Source: Desulfobacteraceae bacterium (lineage in GTDB: Bacteria; Desulfobacterota; Desulfobacteria; Desulfobacterales; Desulfosalsimonadaceae). Taken from it: a stretch of DNA of 6,981 nt. The notes beneath the pieces were generated by a model, which saw nothing but the letters and a program-made list of their open reading frames with translations, was not told the origin of the DNA and did no database searches. Where the stretch lies: the NCBI GenBank assembly GCA_021162325.1, contig JAGGYV010000282.1, positions 1 to 6,981 of the forward strand, in the 5' to 3' direction. A program made the translations under genes and the position numbers. Of this stretch, positions 5,265 through 6,981 are shown in pieces. The number at the start of each line of letters is the position of its first letter. Position 1 is the stretch's first letter.

Positions 5265-6686
5265 GTGATCATACCTGTTGTTCTGGCTGGCGGTTCCGGT
5301 ACGCGGCTTTGGCCCATGTCCCGTGAATTTTATCCCAAGCAGCTGCTCAATCTGACCGGTGAGTACACCATGATTCAAAATACGCTTTTGAGACTGAATG
5401 ATTTTGAAAAAATGGCTCCGCCGATAATCATCGGCAATGAAAAACAACGGTTTATTATTGATCAGCAGCTACGCGAAGTAAATATCCGTCCGTCTGAAAT
5501 TTTTTTGGAACCCGTTGGAAAAAATACAGCCCCTGCGGTTGCCGTTGCCGCATTAAAAGCAGAGACAATGGACCCGGAGGCTTTGTTACTGGTGCTTCCT
5601 GCGGATCATTTGATCAGTGATGTGCAAAAATTTCATAAAGCCCTGCGGTTTGCTGAGCGGTTTGCCGAACAGGGATTTCTGGTAACTTTCGGTATTGTGA
5701 CGGACCGGCCGGAAACCGGTTATGGATACATTCGTCAGGGGCAATCAGCGGACGCCTTGATAGAAGGGTTTTCAAATGGTCCTAACGAGGCCTATACGAT
5801 TTATGAATTTGTTGAAAAACCGGATCTTTTGACAGCAAAGCATTATCTGGCAACCGGAGATTACTGCTGGAACAGCGGTATGTTTATGTTCCGGGCGGCG
5901 AATGTTTTGGAAGAACTTCGGCGATTTGTGCCGAATATTGTCCATGCCTGTGAAAAATCAATTAAAAACGGCCACTCGGATCAGGGATATTTTTATCTTG
6001 AGCAGGCTGTGTTTGGGAAATGTCCATCGGATTCCATTGATTATGCGGTGATGGAGAAAACAGACCACGGAATCATGGTACCCCTTGACGCCGGATGGGA
6101 TGATTTGGGGTCATGGGAGGCGTTGTGGCATGTGGGTGATAAAGATGCCTCCGGAAATGTAGTCAGCGGTGATGTGATATGCGTTGATGTGGAAGATTCG
6201 CTGATAAATGCCCAGAGCAGGCTGGTCACGGTTTTGGGTTTAAAGGACCTGGCCGTTGTGGAAACGCCGGATGCCCTGCTTATATCGTCTCTATCTAATA
6301 CTCAGGGAGTAAAAAAAATAGTTGAAACGCTGAAGGCAGCTCATCGAAAAGAAGCGCAGGTGCACAAGAAAATTTTTCAATCATGGGGCTTTGTTGAAAC
6401 AGTGGAAGCCGGTGAAAATTTTCAGATCCGCAAGGTGACGGTTTTCCCTCAGGCCTCTTTTAATTTTAATGGTCATAGCTTCAGTGCGGTCAACTGGATG
6501 ATTCTTGAAGGCGAAGCCCATCTGAATATTGATGCCAAATCGGTTGAATTATCAACGCATCAATCGTTTTCTCTGGCAGCCGACAAATTAATTAAACTGG
6601 AGAATGGAAAACAGACGCCGCTGGTTTTTATCGAAGTCGCATCCGGAAATCTTACGGGGACAGACCATTTTGGTGTCAATTTTTAG
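5265..6686 (+). CDS. manC: Mannose-1-phosphate guanylyltransferase with degenerate isomerase domain, 473 aa
   Basis: The enzyme makes GDP-mannose from mannose-1-phosphate and GTP, for surface polysaccharide or glycoconjugate synthesis. The length matches bifunctional ManC/AlgA-type proteins (~470-480 aa). The N-terminal nucleotidyltransferase domain (~1-285) is intact. It has the signature GGSGTRLWPMSREFYPKQ (9-26), LEPVGKNTAPAVA (81-93), VLPADHLI (110-117), YEFVEKP (180-186), WNSGMFMF (202-209) and DAGWDDLGSW (275-284). The C-terminal part (~365-473) aligns with the type II phosphomannose isomerase cupin, but the usual QxHxHRxEHW metal site is replaced by FNFNGHSFSAVNW (399-411), with only H404 left. 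The usual EVQxG is EVASG (457-461). I infer guanylyltransferase activity without isomerase activity. The start is GTG 5265, set by AAGGAG at 5252-5257. No other sugar-nucleotide genes are visible nearby. Confidence 0.93.
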   Translation: MIIPVVLAGGSGTRLWPMSREFYPKQLLNLTGEYTMIQNTLLRLNDFEKMAPPIIIGNEKQRFIIDQQLREVNIRPSEIFLEPVGKNTAPAVAVAALKAETMDPEALLLVLPADHLISDVQKFHKALRFAERFAEQGFLVTFGIVTDRPETGYGYIRQGQSADALIEGFSNGPNEAYTIYEFVEKPDLLTAKHYLATGDYCWNSGMFMFRAANVLEELRRFVPNIVHACEKSIKNGHSDQGYFYLEQAVFGKCPSDSIDYAVMEKTDHGIMVPLDAGWDDLGSWEALWHVGDKDASGNVVSGDVICVDVEDSLINAQSRLVTVLGLKDLAVVETPDALLISSLSNTQGVKKIVETLKAAHRKEAQVHKKIFQSWGFVETVEAGENFQIRKVTVFPQASFNFNGHSFSAVNWMILEGEAHLNIDAKSVELSTHQSFSLAADKLIKLENGKQTPLVFIEVASGNLTGTDHFGVNF

Positions 6687-6730
6687 CCTTTTTTTTAAAT
6701 AATTAGAGCCTGAATGAATATATCGGTTTT

Positions 6731-6840
6731 TCGTAGGTTGGGTAGAGCCCGTTTTGACATGTTGGGTTTCGCTACGCTCTACCCAACCTACGAGAATCAA
6801 CCCTTTATCCAAATTTAGATTCAAAGGGCGAAACCCAACA
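6731..6840 (+). repeat. Palindromic repeat element between manC and uppP
   Basis: A perfect 18-bp inverted repeat, TCGTAGGTTGGGTAGAGC (6731-6748) and its complement (6776-6793), encloses a 27-nt loop. A second, overlapping pair joins TGTTGGGTTTCGC (6760-6772) in that loop with its exact complement at 6828-6840, giving an interlocked arrangement. The GTAGGTTGGG / GAAACCCAACA word pair recalls a REP-like repeat seen in many unrelated bacteria (from memory, not searched). It may also terminate manC transcription, although no T-run follows the stem; a T-run at 6689-6696 lies before it without a stem. Confidence 0.8.
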
Positions 6841-6914
6841 AATTATTACCAGTGGGTTTCTCGTTCAACCACTAATAAATTGGAATTTGGAATAGAAACG
6901 ATCGAAGGAAATTT

Positions 6915-6981
6915 ATGGAACCGATGCAGGCAATTATACTTGGTGTTATTCAAGGGCTGACAGAGTTTTTTCCGGTGAGCA
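6915..6981 (+). CDS. uppP: Undecaprenyl-diphosphate phosphatase, N-terminal fragment (3' end outside window)
   Basis: UppP (BacA) is an integral membrane enzyme that dephosphorylates undecaprenyl diphosphate, recycling the lipid carrier of peptidoglycan and polysaccharide synthesis. Only 22 codons are in the window, but MEPMQAIILGVIQGLTEFFP followed by VS is the characteristic UppP start. E17 in GLTEFFPVS is the conserved active-site glutamate, and the preceding segment is the first hydrophobic helix. AAGGA (6905-6909) lies 5 nt before ATG 6915 and favours that start over the in-frame ATG at 6924. The frame runs off the window end without a stop. Confidence 0.93.
   Translation, partial: MEPMQAIILGVIQGLTEFFPVS

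Noticed and set aside
6754..6960. An open frame of 68 codons on the + strand at the end of the window
   Set aside because: It is read through the palindromic repeat and overlaps the UppP start in another frame; it shows no family resemblance.

Overview
The window holds seven protein genes, all on the + strand, plus an unusually dense set of palindromic intergenic repeats. From left to right: the 3' end of lnt (apolipoprotein N-acyltransferase); prfB (release factor 2) with its programmed +1 frameshift; an HD-domain phosphohydrolase overlapping a fused thiE-thiL gene (thiamine phosphate synthesis and phosphorylation); a small PPC/DUF296-domain protein; a manC-type mannose-1-phosphate guanylyltransferase whose C-terminal isomerase half looks inactive; and the first codons of uppP (undecaprenyl-diphosphate phosphatase).

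The organism is most likely a Gram-negative bacterium. An lnt gene implies lipoprotein N-acylation and an outer-membrane lipoprotein system. The lnt-prfB neighbourhood, intermediate base composition and repeat-rich spacers recall Desulfobacterota (Desulfobacteraceae-like sulfate reducers). That assignment is an inference from memory of similar regions, not a database result.

The genes are housekeeping or biosynthetic and mostly independent. lnt, manC and uppP all serve the cell envelope. The HD gene and thiE-thiL share a 7-bp overlap and are probably co-translated. The other genes are separated by about 150-275 bp spacers, each occupied by repeat or hairpin DNA, so most are probably separate transcription units.

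The most notable content is in the spacers. Two ~135-bp copies of one element, about 94% identical, sit in opposite orientation on either side of prfB. They are built largely from degenerate 7-nt units, and the main length difference between them is exactly one 7-nt unit. The same heptad family forms a short array in which the lnt stop codon lies. A second heptad family builds the hairpin after thiE-thiL. Two further, unrelated palindromic elements precede manC and uppP. I found no CRISPR array, transposase, tRNA, rRNA or defence system, and I do not claim a new multi-gene system here.
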